A stretch of 64,000 bases of DNA from positions 124,001 through 188,000 of the forward strand of contig JAKSZP010014536.1 in assembly GCA_022478985.1 (NCBI GenBank). Direction: 5' to 3'. Both the position numbers and the translations under genes were made by a program. Within the stretch, counting starts at the first letter, position 1. Each line of letters starts with the position of its first letter. Below the pieces are notes generated by a model. The model was given only the letters and a program-made list of their open reading frames with translations. It made no database searches and was not told the DNA's origin. Below are positions 42,696 to 53,450 of the stretch, in pieces. This stretch comes from Massospora cicadina (taxonomy: Eukaryota > Entomophthoromycota > Entomophthoromycetes > Entomophthorales > Entomophthoraceae).

Positions 42696-44290
42696 CTACT
42701 TAAAACCAATTTTGTTGAGCGGATGCAGATCCCTGTGAGAAAGCAACTTGGGGAAGAGAAATAGAAATATCAGAAGATGAAAAATGTGATACCCAGAGCA
42801 GGGAGGGAAGCAACAGTACAAGGAGAGGCAGTTGGAAAATAACCATGAGTAATCCCCATATGGCACTGGAGCTGGAAGGTTGGCCTTGAGAGCTTGCCAA
42901 TGGGCTTCATCAAGAACACCTGACATATGAGATGTCATTGAGCAAGGGATACTAGGCGGGTTTGCAAAATCATGCCCCCTAATAATTCCATCAGTAGAAG
43001 ATACCAATGGGATGCTCCAGAAATGAGATAGTTGTGCAAGGAGAAAATGGCATCTTTCAGGAAATGACTAAAAGCTTCTCAGAAGCTGAAGCAGAATAAG
43101 CAATGGAAGCTGGGAGAGGCTGGAAGCTTTGTGGCCCAACTTCAAAGAACTTGGCCAGCAAAGCAAGGAGCATAGGCTGCAACATCTCAATCTAAGATGT
43201 TTTCAAGATTGGAAGAGTTCAGAGCTATGGAAAAAGCCTCAGTGACTTGGGCCCTTAATTCTGCATAGGGGAGTTCGAAATTTATGCTGTTTCTGATGGC
43301 TAGTTCAGTGGCCAAGACAGCTAGCTTGTAATATTGACCAAGTAGAAAGAGGAACTCTGGAAACAAGTCTGATCCGGCAAGGAATGAATGATTGAGAGCA
43401 AAGGGCATTGCTTCAGGAGGTTTGATGATGATGGTAGGAGAGTTTGCAAATGGAGCTGAATCCAGGAGAGTTTTGAGATATAAGTCAGGAATCAATGATA
43501 GAGGAAGGATTGGTCACAAGTCAATTTAAACAATCACTATCCTGGTTTTGTCAGGGTTATTTACCATTTCTAGTAATTTCCATGGAAGGACTAGCCACTG
43601 GTACTTGACTAGGAGTATGAGTCCTGGAAGGACCATAGAAGAGGTTCTGGTACACAGATCGACTCATCAGCTGGAAGAGCTAAAGGTCTTTATCAGACAT
43701 GCTATTAAGCAGCTGTTGATACCGAGACTTGGAATTTGAAATATGAGCTGGATGAGAGGGGGGATGTCAGACTTATATGATAGTCAACATCATGCACTCT
43801 GAAATCAATTAAGCTTTAATTTCAGAGAAATTAATCTCAAAATTAATGGGATAAGCTCTCCAGAGAAGAATTAATAATGATATGAGACAAGAGGTTATTA
43901 TGAGAAAATAGCAAGGGTGAACATAAATAAGCATTCTTAATTGCACTGCAAAATGAAGATCAATGGCAAGAATCTCCTGTCGGTGATGAGGAGAAAATCA
44001 GGAAATTGAGGATGCTGGATTAAGAATCCTGAATATGACAGTGGGTCATATGCCCTGATGGGGGAAAACTGGATCCCATGAGTAGTATTGTCATGAGTAA
44101 ATTGATCAGCCTGGCATGACAGAAGGTTGTGGGGACTGTGCTTTGAGTAGGCAGTAGTAAGGAGGAAGAGGAAGAGAGCCGCATACCAAAGGTCATCCCA
44201 AGCAGCATTGAATACTGATTGATTGTACTCCACTTGAACAAATGAAGTATTCGTCCAAGTGTCTGAAGCAGCTTTACCTGCCCCAATCAT
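42696..44290 (-). pseudogene. Antisense open frames between pol and the 3' LTR of element 2
   Basis: Three protein-like minus-strand frames, in order: 43937-44290 (MIGAGKAASDTWTNTSFVQV..., with a hydrophobic 'LWYAALFLFLL' segment), 43187-43495 (extendable upstream to 'VNNPDKTRIVIV' near 43550 through two stops), and 42696-43007 ('WLFSNCLSLYCCF', hydrophobic). Between the first two, another frame reads 'QLLNSMSDKDL' and 'NLFYGPSRTHTPSQVPVASP'. Together they suggest one decayed or intron-containing gene of about 1.6 kb, opposite to pol. I do not recognise the protein. Antisense genes in this position are known from some plant Ty3/gypsy elements such as Grande. Confidence 0.45.
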
Positions 44291-44309
44291 TTTCTCACTG
44301 GAAATCTAG

Positions 44310-44323
44310 GAAAGAGGGGGATG
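44310..44323 (+). promoter_or_regulatory. Polypurine tract of element 2
   Basis: aggaaagagggggatg directly precedes the TG of the 3' LTR. Confidence 0.6.
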
Positions 44324-45443
44324 TGTTGGTATTTTTGCCCATATTCCCAGCCAACTAGATTATCAGAGATCACTAAGGGATAATTTCCTAAAGCGAAGTA
44401 AATTGGATATCAGTTGATCCTGATTTCAGGGTAACAATGTTTGAGGGATTTTAGGTTATTTGTCTGGGTCAAATCCATTGGGGATTGATCTGGATGAATG
44501 CTTAAGATCTTGTTAGGCAGAGTTGCCAACGAAATAGGGGCATCTGATAGTTGATTGATGATTAACTATCAGGTGTACCAATTGGGATTGGTTGGGTTTC
44601 ATTACAAATGATTGGGAATTTAAGGATTACGTTGTGAGGTGAGTGATGCCACCTGTAACTAGTGAATCAACCAGTTGGTTAATGGCCTGCCTTAATGGGT
44701 AACAAGTCCCATTACATAAGCAGGTCACTTGCCAAATATGGTTGGTTCACTGGGATTGAGAGGAAAATGTTAGGGAAACGTTTTCTAACTCCTCTCATTT
44801 TAGGTCTTAAGGATGTCTAATGATGGAATCATAGCAAGGATGAGGAAGACCATCTCTGATGAGATGAGGATGGGTAATTCAATGGCAACGGCTGCCATTT
44901 CATTGAGGAGGTGCCACAAAGTGTTGAGCACCAAATTCCCACTATAAATTCCCTTAATAATTTACTAATAAAAAACACTTATTACCAGAGTATTATCCTT
45001 ATACTTTATCAGAATCTATTTTGAGTTCTATTCTTTCTCAAGGAAATTATTGTGGTGTTCTCTAATTGGGAGACTCTTTAAAATAAAGAGTAAGGATCTG
45101 AGTGGGGATCCAGAGAAAAGAAGCTGAATCAAATTAGGGATTGCTGCTGACTGTGTGTCACTGAGAGAAACCGTAAATGACGATCTGAGTGTGGATTGAG
45201 TTAGGTGGTACCAGGGAATTAATCCCTACTAAGGACATCATAAGTATTATGAGAGGAAATACTGGCCAAGCGTTGGGCCTAATTCTAGCACTTTATCCAA
45301 CTATGGATAATAGTCTCCATACTATTATCAACAATTATATTTCACTATCAAAAAACACGGAGAATTGCACAACAAAGAACCTTTGTAGTGATTTAATTTA
45401 GGGTTATCAATCGAGAATAATCATGAACCTTATATATTTATCA
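44324..45443 (+). repeat. 3' LTR of element 2
   Basis: Starts tgttggtatt and ends tttatca; matches 36779-37904. The end was set so that terminal CA and the flanking duplication cagct agree with the left side. Confidence 0.85.
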
Positions 45444-45445
45444 CA

Positions 45446-48400
45446 GCTGTTGAATATATGGTGGGATATGTGGCTTCAGTAGTAAGAGTGGCCAAATATT
45501 CCTCTCCATTCTTTGATGCAGGAATGTACCCTGGGGTATGTTAGAACCTGAAGAAGAGTTTGGTGGTGAAGTGTTGGCGTTGTCTGCTATGAATAAAGAT
45601 CATTTGTGATATTTTTTAACTGCTACCCTTTCATCCCCTTCAGGTAAAATCAGCACTACTATATTGGTGGATAATGGAGCCTCTGAGAATTTCATTGACC
45701 AAGACCTAGACGACTACCTTGAGCTTAGTTATTTGTCAGGTGGTATGGTTAGGGGAGGGGCTTCTCAAGGTATTCCTACCCTGAAGGTACTAGGGTTAGT
45801 TGATTATCAAGTGGGCAAGTATCTTTTGATGGACCGTTTCCAAGCAATCAAAAACCTTTTATACCCCATTATCTTGGGAGTGGAATGGTGGCGAAAGTTT
45901 GACGTCAGGACCAACTTGAGAGACAATAATCTATATTTAACATTAAATAATGGTCATACATTAATTGTTCCTTTGCCTGAGGCTAACTTCCAGGGAGATT
46001 TGCCCCACTGGCCCAATATCCAAACCCTCAGTCTCGCTCTATTGTTAAAGACCTCACTGGAGGTACCTTTACCTTCTTGTTTGGAGGGTCTGGAATCTTC
46101 GTTTGATGTGGATTCAGACAATGAATTACCTGCTCATTCAGAGTTTGATTGTGAGTTCAAGCTCACAGTTGATCTGGTGCATATAACTTTCCCAAATTAC
46201 CCTTTGACCATATGAGAGGAAGCAGCATTAGATGTGTGGATTAAGGAGCAGTTAGCCAAAGGCGCGATTTTTTAGTGTATCTCCCCAGTATGCTCCCCAC
46301 TTCTCTTTGTTGAGAAAGCTGATGGATCTTTACGCCCTTGCATAGACTATGGGAACCTAAAAAATGTTACTGTACTAGATCTACATCCCATCCCTTTGGA
46401 TTCACAGATTGCGCGCTATGTGGAGAAGGCAAAAGTCTTCTACAAACTGGATTGCCTAAATGCTTTCAATAAGATCCAGAATAAGAAGGGCCAGGAGTGG
46501 CTAACCACATTCCATACCAGAAAAGGGATTTTCCAGTTTCGAATCATGCCCTTTGGGCTTAAGAATGCCCCTGCTATCTTTCAACGCCACATTGATGCAG
46601 CGTTGGGGGACTTGTTAGGTGTATGTGCGGTTGCCTACATGGATGATATCCTGGTGTTTTCCCCTGATCATGAGTCCCATACAGTACACCTTCGGCAAGT
46701 GGTGGAGAGGTTAAAGGCAGCCAGCCTTACACTGAAGATCAGCAAGTGTGAATTTTTCAAGTCCCAGGTCACCTTTCTGGGCAACGTCATGTTTGACCAA
46801 GGACACATGATAACTCCATACAGGGAGAAGGCGATTTGTGAGTGGCCCACCCCAAATTCAGTCAAGGAATTGAGGAATTTTTGGGGACTTGTACATTCCT
46901 CAAGAAGTTCACGCCAAATCTTTCTGAGGTGGCGGCGCCCCTGTATAAGGCTACTGGGTAAAAAAGTGCTTCAGTGGTCCCCCAGTTTTAAAGGATGTTT
47001 TCCAAGCAGTAAAGTGCACCCTGTTGTCCACGTCCATCCTTCGCCATGTAGATCCTGAAAAGGAGTTCATTGTGTCTACTGATGCCTCCAACTTCGCCAT
47101 AGCAACTGCCTTACTATAAGTGGGCGAAGATGTATAGAGCATCCATTGGGATATTTTTCTAAGAAGATGTCTCTGCCTGAGTTAAACTACGCCGTTTACA
47201 ACAAAGAGCTATTAGCAGTTGTGAAGGCGCTGACTTATTAGCGTCATCACTTGCATGGATCTTCCCAACCTTTCAGCATGTGTACTGATCACTGTGCCTT
47301 GATGTAATAACGTGCACCTCATGTCTTACCTCCACAGCAGACCCGTTGGCATGTAACCCTTGCCAATTTGCATTTTCTTATGAGTTTACTAAGGGCAATG
47401 GGAATGGGTTGGCGGAAGCTTTGAGCCGCAATCCTGCATTAGCTTCTGATCCAAAGGAGGTAAATGCTCATAATACCTAGTTGATGATTCTACCGGGTAA
47501 GATTGTGTCTCAACTTCTCTCTCCCATGGCCAACAGGCCAGCGTTTGCTCCTCTGGAAAATGTGGAGGAATACAGTATGTTCAGAAAGGTAGTCTTTTAT
47601 CAGCCGTTGTCAGCTGAATATACTATGGTCCTTGCTAAGAGAGCGCTGAATCAGGAGGATCTAAACAGGGGTTATCATGTAAAGGAAGAGATGGTGTGGT
47701 TTCAGGGGCGCCTATGGGTTCCTGCTGGACCACTTCTACTGAAAATTATCTGGGACCATCATGACAGAATCACCTTTGGTCATCCGGGGAAAGCAAAGAC
47801 TTTGGAGTTAATTCAACGCACATACAATTGGAAGGGCTTACCCGCTCAGGTGTGGAGGTATTGTAAAGAGTGCTTGATCTTCAATCAAATGAAACCAAAT
47901 TGACAACCACTAGCAGGGTTGTTGGTACCAGTTTAAAAGGCTGAAGGGCCCTGGACTTCCCTATCGGTGGATTTTATTGTGGAATTATCTGTTTCTGATA
48001 GCTATGATGCCATCATGGTAGTGGTGAACCGTTTTACAAAGTTTACCCACTTTATTTCTTGCAGAACTACAATAACTGTGGCTGAAATGGCTAGGCTCTT
48101 CGTCACTCATGTGTTTGCGCTTCATGGGGTCCCTCAAGAAATTATTAGTGATTGGGGACCCCAATTTACTTCTGTCTTTTGGGAAGAGTTGTGTAAGACT
48201 CTTCAGATTAGCCACTGCCATTTAACTGCCTATCACCCCCAATCAGATGGGCAGACCAAACGAGTGAACCAGTGCTTAGAACAGTTTCTGTGGTGTTACA
48301 CTGCCATGGATCTTTCAGATTGGGTTTCTCACCTTCCTATGGCCCAATTTAGCTATAAAAATACGTTACATGCGTCTATCAGTTGTTCCCCATTTTTTGC

Positions 48401-49019
48401 CAACCATGGGTTTAACCCCGACTTTAACATGGAGCCCAGCTGTGGATCTAAAGCTGAAGCAGTGGTGGACTTTGCTAAGACTATCAAGAAAGTATACCAG
48501 GGGTTTCTACAAGTTTTGAGGAGGCAATGCAAGCATATAAGGAGAACGCTGATGGTAAGAGATGGGTGGGTCCAGAGTACAAAGAAGGGGATCTCATGAT
48601 GCTTGATGCTCGAAACATCCCTATCAAGCAGCCATGCAAAAGCTGGGACCAAAGAGGATTGGTCCTCACTGCATTGTTAGAAAGGTGGGCCACGCATCAT
48701 ACCAGTTAGATTACCCTCTCCATTTCAGATTTTTCTATTTTCACGAGAGTATATTGATGTTGTTTGAGGGCCCCCACCAGAGACTCCCAAGGCTTATCTC
48801 GTGAATGGGGCGCCAGAGTGGGAAGTGGAGGAAATAGTAGCCTCCCGCCGAGTAAAAAGAAGACTTGAGTACCTGGTATCCTGGAAGGGATTTGATGCAG
48901 CGGAAAACAGTTGGGTACCAGTGCGTGACTGCACACATTTTAAGACCTGATTGACGTTTTCCACAAGCATTTTACCCAGGCCGCCAGATCTCAGTCAAAG
49001 CAAACCATTGCCACTATGA
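45446..49019 (+). pseudogene. pol of element 3 (PR-RT-RH-IN-chromodomain)
   Basis: Protease at 45664: VDNGASENFID, with DNG for D(S/T)G. RT in the same frame: 'LRPCIDYGNLKNVTVLDLHP', 'IMPFGLKNAPAIFQRHIDAA' and an intact AYMDDILVFS (46636-46665). A frameshift near 46900 precedes RNase H ('IVSTDASNFAIATALL', 47070). Integrase (47481-48599): HHCC zinc region 'HHDRITFGHPGKAKT...CKEC', core 'VDFIVEL', 'ISDWGPQF', and 'DGQTKRVNQCLEQ', where the catalytic Glu has become Lys. A chromodomain (48815-48925: EWEVEEIVASRRVKRRLEY then LVSWKGF...ENSWVP) targets integration in chromoviruses. After one early TGA (48948), the frame reaches a TGA at 49017 that overlaps the next ATG. Confidence 0.85.
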
Positions 49020-49570
49020 ATCTGGCCCAGCCCACAAGAACTTTTCTATGGCGCAAGCTCCTGGAGGGGGTGGAGCCCCAAAAGGATAAGAGGGTAATGT
49101 TATGGCTTAAAAATGACATAATAATGGGGACAAATATCAAAGACAAAGCTTCATGTCAGGAGGCCAAGAAGGTGAAGTTGGAAGGCCTCCCTGACCTCAA
49201 GCATAACTTGGAGCAACTCTGGGTGAAGGCAAGGTACGCCCAGGTTGGTCCTAGGGATGCAAGAGAAGTTTGGCCCTATATAACAGCAGGTGCGTTAAAA
49301 CAAACCAGCTTTGCATTAAATGAAAACAGTTCACTTCTTTTTCTTGGTGAAAAGGGTCTTGAAAACCATTTGGTTTTCAAAATTTACAGCTTGGGTCAGC
49401 CTCTTCTACAATTGATAACCCAAGTTCCGTCAATTACCAAGTATAGTTTACTGCCTGATGGAAGCATGCGCTTACTGGTGCACCTTGGCTTTTGCCCACT
49501 TCCATCAATTGATGATTCCTTGAATTCCCATAAATCCTTTTTCTTGAGACCAATCTCTCTCATTGATTGA
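49016..49570 (+). CDS. Downstream ORF crossing into the 3' LTR of element 3
   Basis: 184 codons, uninterrupted, in an element whose pol is riddled with stops. Its ATG (49016) overlaps the pol stop TGA (49017-49019) as ATGA. It runs through the polypurine tract, crosses the LTR border at 49098 and ends within U3 at 49570. Element 5 keeps the counterpart with the same ATGA overlap and alignable protein: VEPQKDKRVM/VELQKD-RIM, WL.NDI..GT, EAK..KL.GLPDLK..LE, QVG, ALK, GE.G.E..L. No known domain was recognised. Retroviral nef/sag-type genes occupy the same position, but no sequence similarity is claimed. Chance openness of one U3 is possible, but less likely with two diverged copies. Not a host gene. 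Confidence 0.55.
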   Translation: MNLAQPTRTFLWRKLLEGVEPQKDKRVMLWLKNDIIMGTNIKDKASCQEAKKVKLEGLPDLKHNLEQLWVKARYAQVGPRDAREVWPYITAGALKQTSFALNENSSLLFLGEKGLENHLVFKIYSLGQPLLQLITQVPSITKYSLLPDGSMRLLVHLGFCPLPSIDDSLNSHKSFFLRPISLID

Positions 49571-49955
49571 CTTCCCTCATAATAAAACCCTTCTCTAGTA
49601 CACCTTTTTTTAATCTGTTATCATGGACAAACCTGTACACAAACCTCTTTGAGGAGGTCTCGCACAACATTAACCATTTAATTTTAACAACTGTAGATAT
49701 CTCCGCCCATATACCATTGGGCCACCCTGGTTCCTTCTAACCTGTGTCGCCTATACACTCCCACTCTGAGCACCGTGTGGTTCCATTTTGGTGTTTCCCT
49801 CTTCTGATAACCATCTCAACCCAAGTTATTACAGCCCTAGCACCCTCTGTGAGGCTCTAGTAACTTTACTACTAATAACTATTTCCCAAGCGTTGTCCCT
49901 GTGCACCATGCACTACCACGCTTGGAACAGGAGAGTTATAGACACTCTTATTACA
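49098..49955 (+). repeat. 3' LTR of element 3
   Basis: Preceded by a purine-rich tract (aaaaggataagagggtaa). Starts tgttatggct, ends cttattaca. Collinear with 35322-36181. Confidence 0.8.
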
Positions 49956-51250
49956 TGTGGGTCAACAAGGGGTGGTACAAGGTCCACTACATGATCAACA
50001 GTGAGAGCAGGGTGAGAATGGGCCTGTGCAGAGCGTCAGGGCCAAGCTCTCCTTGAACGGGGTGCTCAGGCCCCTTGGGCAAGTGAGATCATTAGTGGTG
50101 GGTGAGGTAGAGGTCCCAACTCCGCAAATGATAGAATAAAAGTGCTATGGCGCTGCCCCAACTTAAGGGTGCCTTCTGGTGAGCCAACAATGTAGCGGAC
50201 AGCTGGATTTGCACCAAATGGGTGCACAAAAGTAGTTAAAAAGTGGATTTGTCATCTGGAGCAAACTGATTTAAAAGATTTATGATGCACCAATGGGTGG
50301 TGGGGTCAATCAACTGGATAATCCAGTCAATGAGCATCGGAAGGAGGATCTGGGCAGCAGCGCGCTTTTCCAGATTGATTGGCAGAATTTTTAATATATA
50401 TAAATAAGACATATGGGGGCTGTGACAAGCTGAATGATGGTTGTGAGGTTTATTAATTGCAAAACATGAGGAGAGTAAGAAATCAACTGACAACAGCACC
50501 CTGGGCAGGGCAGTTGCCTTAAAAATTGGGAAAATCGCTTGAGATGTTAAAGGATTAGTCATTTGGGGGTTGACAATGGGATCTGGCTGGCTGGTGGGGA
50601 GTGGGGGGGTGGTGGTGCTTAAGAGCCTGGCAAAATTGAAAAAAAAACATTTAAATTTTCTACATTTTTGGGCCCAAGCCAGGTCAACAGTGCCAATCCA
50701 GGACCTGACTACCCGAGTCAGGATGTCTGCATGATCTGAACTTCCTGGATCTGTCCTGGAGAGCTGAGGCAGCTGGGCCAAGTTTTTTGATACCCAGTCC
50801 AAAATTTATCTCATGCCCTGATGCAATTTTCTGCGCTGTCCAATATGGATCAGTTCCCCAGCCCAGAATATGCAGACCAGGCCTTGAGGTCATCACAAGC
50901 AATTTTTTCAAAAATTTTGGCAAGATTTTCAGAGGAGTGAGGAGTCCCAGGGGCCTGCTCTTGGCCCCTGGCTTGCACCACCTCTTTTTAAACCCCCTCT
51001 ATCAACCATAACATGGTAGAGGAGGGGGAAGAGGTGGGAATAGGACATTCTTGGGGGGAAGAGTAGTCACCCAGAGCTCATCAACCATGTGCACCAAGTC
51101 ACTCAGCTGCAAAAGGGGCTCCACTTGGGCCTTGGGACCCCTTTTTGTCCCAAAGGGATATTGTTACCTAACCAGATGCAGGGGCTGGACTCCAGGACTT
51201 ACAAAGTCATGGCATTCAGCTGTTCCCCTGTAACTCTATAGATTCGCATA
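49956..51250 (-). pseudogene. Unassigned decayed coding region right of element 3
   Basis: GC-richer minus-strand frames: 50236-50802 (188 codons, MDWVSKNLAQLPQLSRTDPG...) and an overlapping frame 50684-50923 reading 'LGTDPYWTAQKIASGHEIN'. Upstream (about 50930) the reading 'ENLAKIFEKIACDDLKAWSA' appears in yet another frame, so one longer protein has been broken by frameshifts. No motif identifies it; an ORF1-like transposon protein is possible given the setting. Confidence 0.35.
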
Positions 51251-53450
51251 GTAATATCATCCAGCTCATATGCTTTACCCCTTGCTATAGCATGAGCAGA
51301 TTGATCCAACCCTTCACTGAATTTGATGTAAATTGATGTGATGCAGTATAATTTTTTAAGATATAAAAGGTTGGCCATATCAACTTTAGCTGGGTTGACA
51401 ACTGTTAAGTCATCCTTATCAACCTTCTAAAAACACGCCATGAGTTTCTAGCAACGATAATGTCAATGGCACTGTAGCCATCAAGTTGTTACCATTTGAT
51501 TTTGGATTATAAAATATGAGTTCATGAGCCATCCTGATTGTCTTAGATAAACTAGCACAAACCTTACTAATCTTTGGGTTTTAATTGATTTGAATGGTTG
51601 AACCAGTGGTTCAAAATTTACCAAATCTTTTTAGTTGGTATCTAGGATGGTTAGTAAAACTGACCTCTCGCTTAAGGATGATAGATGTCAGATTATCAAA
51701 ATGCCAATCATAAAGTCCATGGTGTTGTAGCCAAAAACTTAAGATAACTTGGCCTTCTGATGGTTAAGTTTTATTAGAATGGGAAAACCCCTGCCCTTCT
51801 TAACCTTATCACACCATGGCAGGTGGGTACTACTGCAATGACATTGCATATGGAATCTTCTGGATAGTGTTTCTTGATGTGGGGTGCGTTCAGCCCATGC
51901 ACACATCCCAGTGCAACGCTTTTCCCTTTAAGGACTAAAAAGTTAAGCATTGGGATGATTCACTAAATGTGAAATTAGCTACCAACACCTCAAAGATATC
52001 AAGTGGCAAATTCAGAGGTGAACCAGAAATTGCATTACCACTAATTTATCTGGGAGGTGGGCTTAGGTTATCATAATATATCATTATATATAAGAGGAAT
52101 TTGAGCCACAACAGCCAAATCCACTTTACATACAAAAAATTGAGAGTGCTACATTTCTTAAAAATTGGAACATTAGATCTAAGTTCTTGTTTATCTGTAT
52201 TATAATACTTTAACCAGAAATTATATCAGGTTCTTCAACTATTAATAAAATTCAGTTACTTGATGCTATGGCTAAGAGTATAGAGATAAAACCATTAGTT
52301 CTCATTTTTAGTTTTTCTAATTGTCATCAACTTGGCATCAATGTTTTTCATCTAAGTACTCCAAAACTCTTACTCCTGTACCTTAAATGCTTATAATCAA
52401 AGACTATAAGTCACATAACCTTGGACCTGTAATGCTTATTTTCTTGATAGTTTTGAGACTTATACTCTTAAAACTTAATATATTCTTCAACTAAAGTTGC
52501 TAGTAACCATTAAATGAGAAACAAATTCTACTGTTGAGCTAATTGGTACAAGAGGACTCAAGCTTACTTAAGCCCACTATAATATCAAGAATTAAAATCC
52601 ATCGAGGATGTATGAATAACAAAAAAGCAAATATTTTCCTTGATTAATCATGGTATATCCTAAAACAAGGCGGAACTAAAGAAGACTATGAAGATCTTTT
52701 TATCATGGTGTTGAATACCTTATCAGTTGTTTAAAATCCATATCCAGATAAACAGGTATAATGTAAAACCCTAGGCGCCAGCTATCAAGATGTATAGGGC
52801 TTTTATACCTTCAGGAAGAAAGGTTTCAACCCAAAGTATTTCCCACTTGCACAATCAGCTGATCTAAGGCATACACTAGATGAGAGATGGGTAGCAGTGG
52901 CTCCTCCCTGCCTAGCTTCACCCATCTTAAAGTCTCCACCCAGTCCCAAATTTACAATCAGTAATCGAACTTCAGATAAAATTGGTGCAGAATATCTAAC
53001 AATACTTCTGTGATCTTAGAATTTTTGTAGATACTAATGCTATGGATGTAAAAAACTCTCCAAGTAAGGTTCTAAGAGGTAGCCTTTTCATCAAAGCATA
53101 TCTTAAACCTGGGATATACCCAGGTGAAAATTCTTTACAAAGAGATCTTTTCAAACCAAAAGTTTGAAGGAAAAGATCCAAATGTGGGGCAATAGTATCA
53201 ACTGGTCCCAAGGCAAACCAAAACAACGCGGGAAATCAAAGCTCAAAATTGATTAATGAATCTATAAATTGACTTAATCGGGACAGCATACATGAAATTT
53301 CAAGACCTGATTAATCATGACCACATACATTCGCCTTTCCCTTAGTATAAGACCTAGAAAACTTCATTGTGAAGGCTGTTGTGTGCTTTTTATTATGTTT
53401 CCCTAATAGGTAAAGAAAATTTATTTGAGATAAACTCAACTCTTATAACC
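51251..53450. other. Mostly non-coding DNA, scattered remnants
   Basis: No clear gene. Minus-strand fragments near 51830-51930 ('LNAPHIKKHYPEDSICNVIA') and 52996-53226 (MFWFALGPVDTIAPHLDLF) look protein-like and may belong to old transposons; the second resembles 34991-35321. Confidence 0.35.

Larger units (their letters stand above)
36779..45443 (+). mobile_element. Ty3/gypsy LTR retrotransposon nested in element 3 (element 2)
   Basis: 8.67 kb with ~1.12-kb LTRs, gag, pol and a ~2-kb region with antisense open frames before the 3' LTR. Flanking bases cagtt (36774-36778) and cagct (45444-45448) are a one-mismatch target duplication. Fewer stops than in the other LTR elements, so it is younger than its host element 3. 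Confidence 0.88.
35322..49955 (+). mobile_element. Chromodomain Ty3/gypsy element (element 3), interrupted by element 2
   Basis: LTRs of about 860 bp at 35322-36181 and 49098-49955 bracket protease, RT, RNase H, integrase and a chromodomain in chromovirus order. Element 2 (36779-45443) sits between its 5' region and the protease. Removing element 2 and one 5-bp duplication leaves an open frame across the join. No target duplication of element 3 itself was found. About 6 kb without the insert. Confidence 0.85.
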
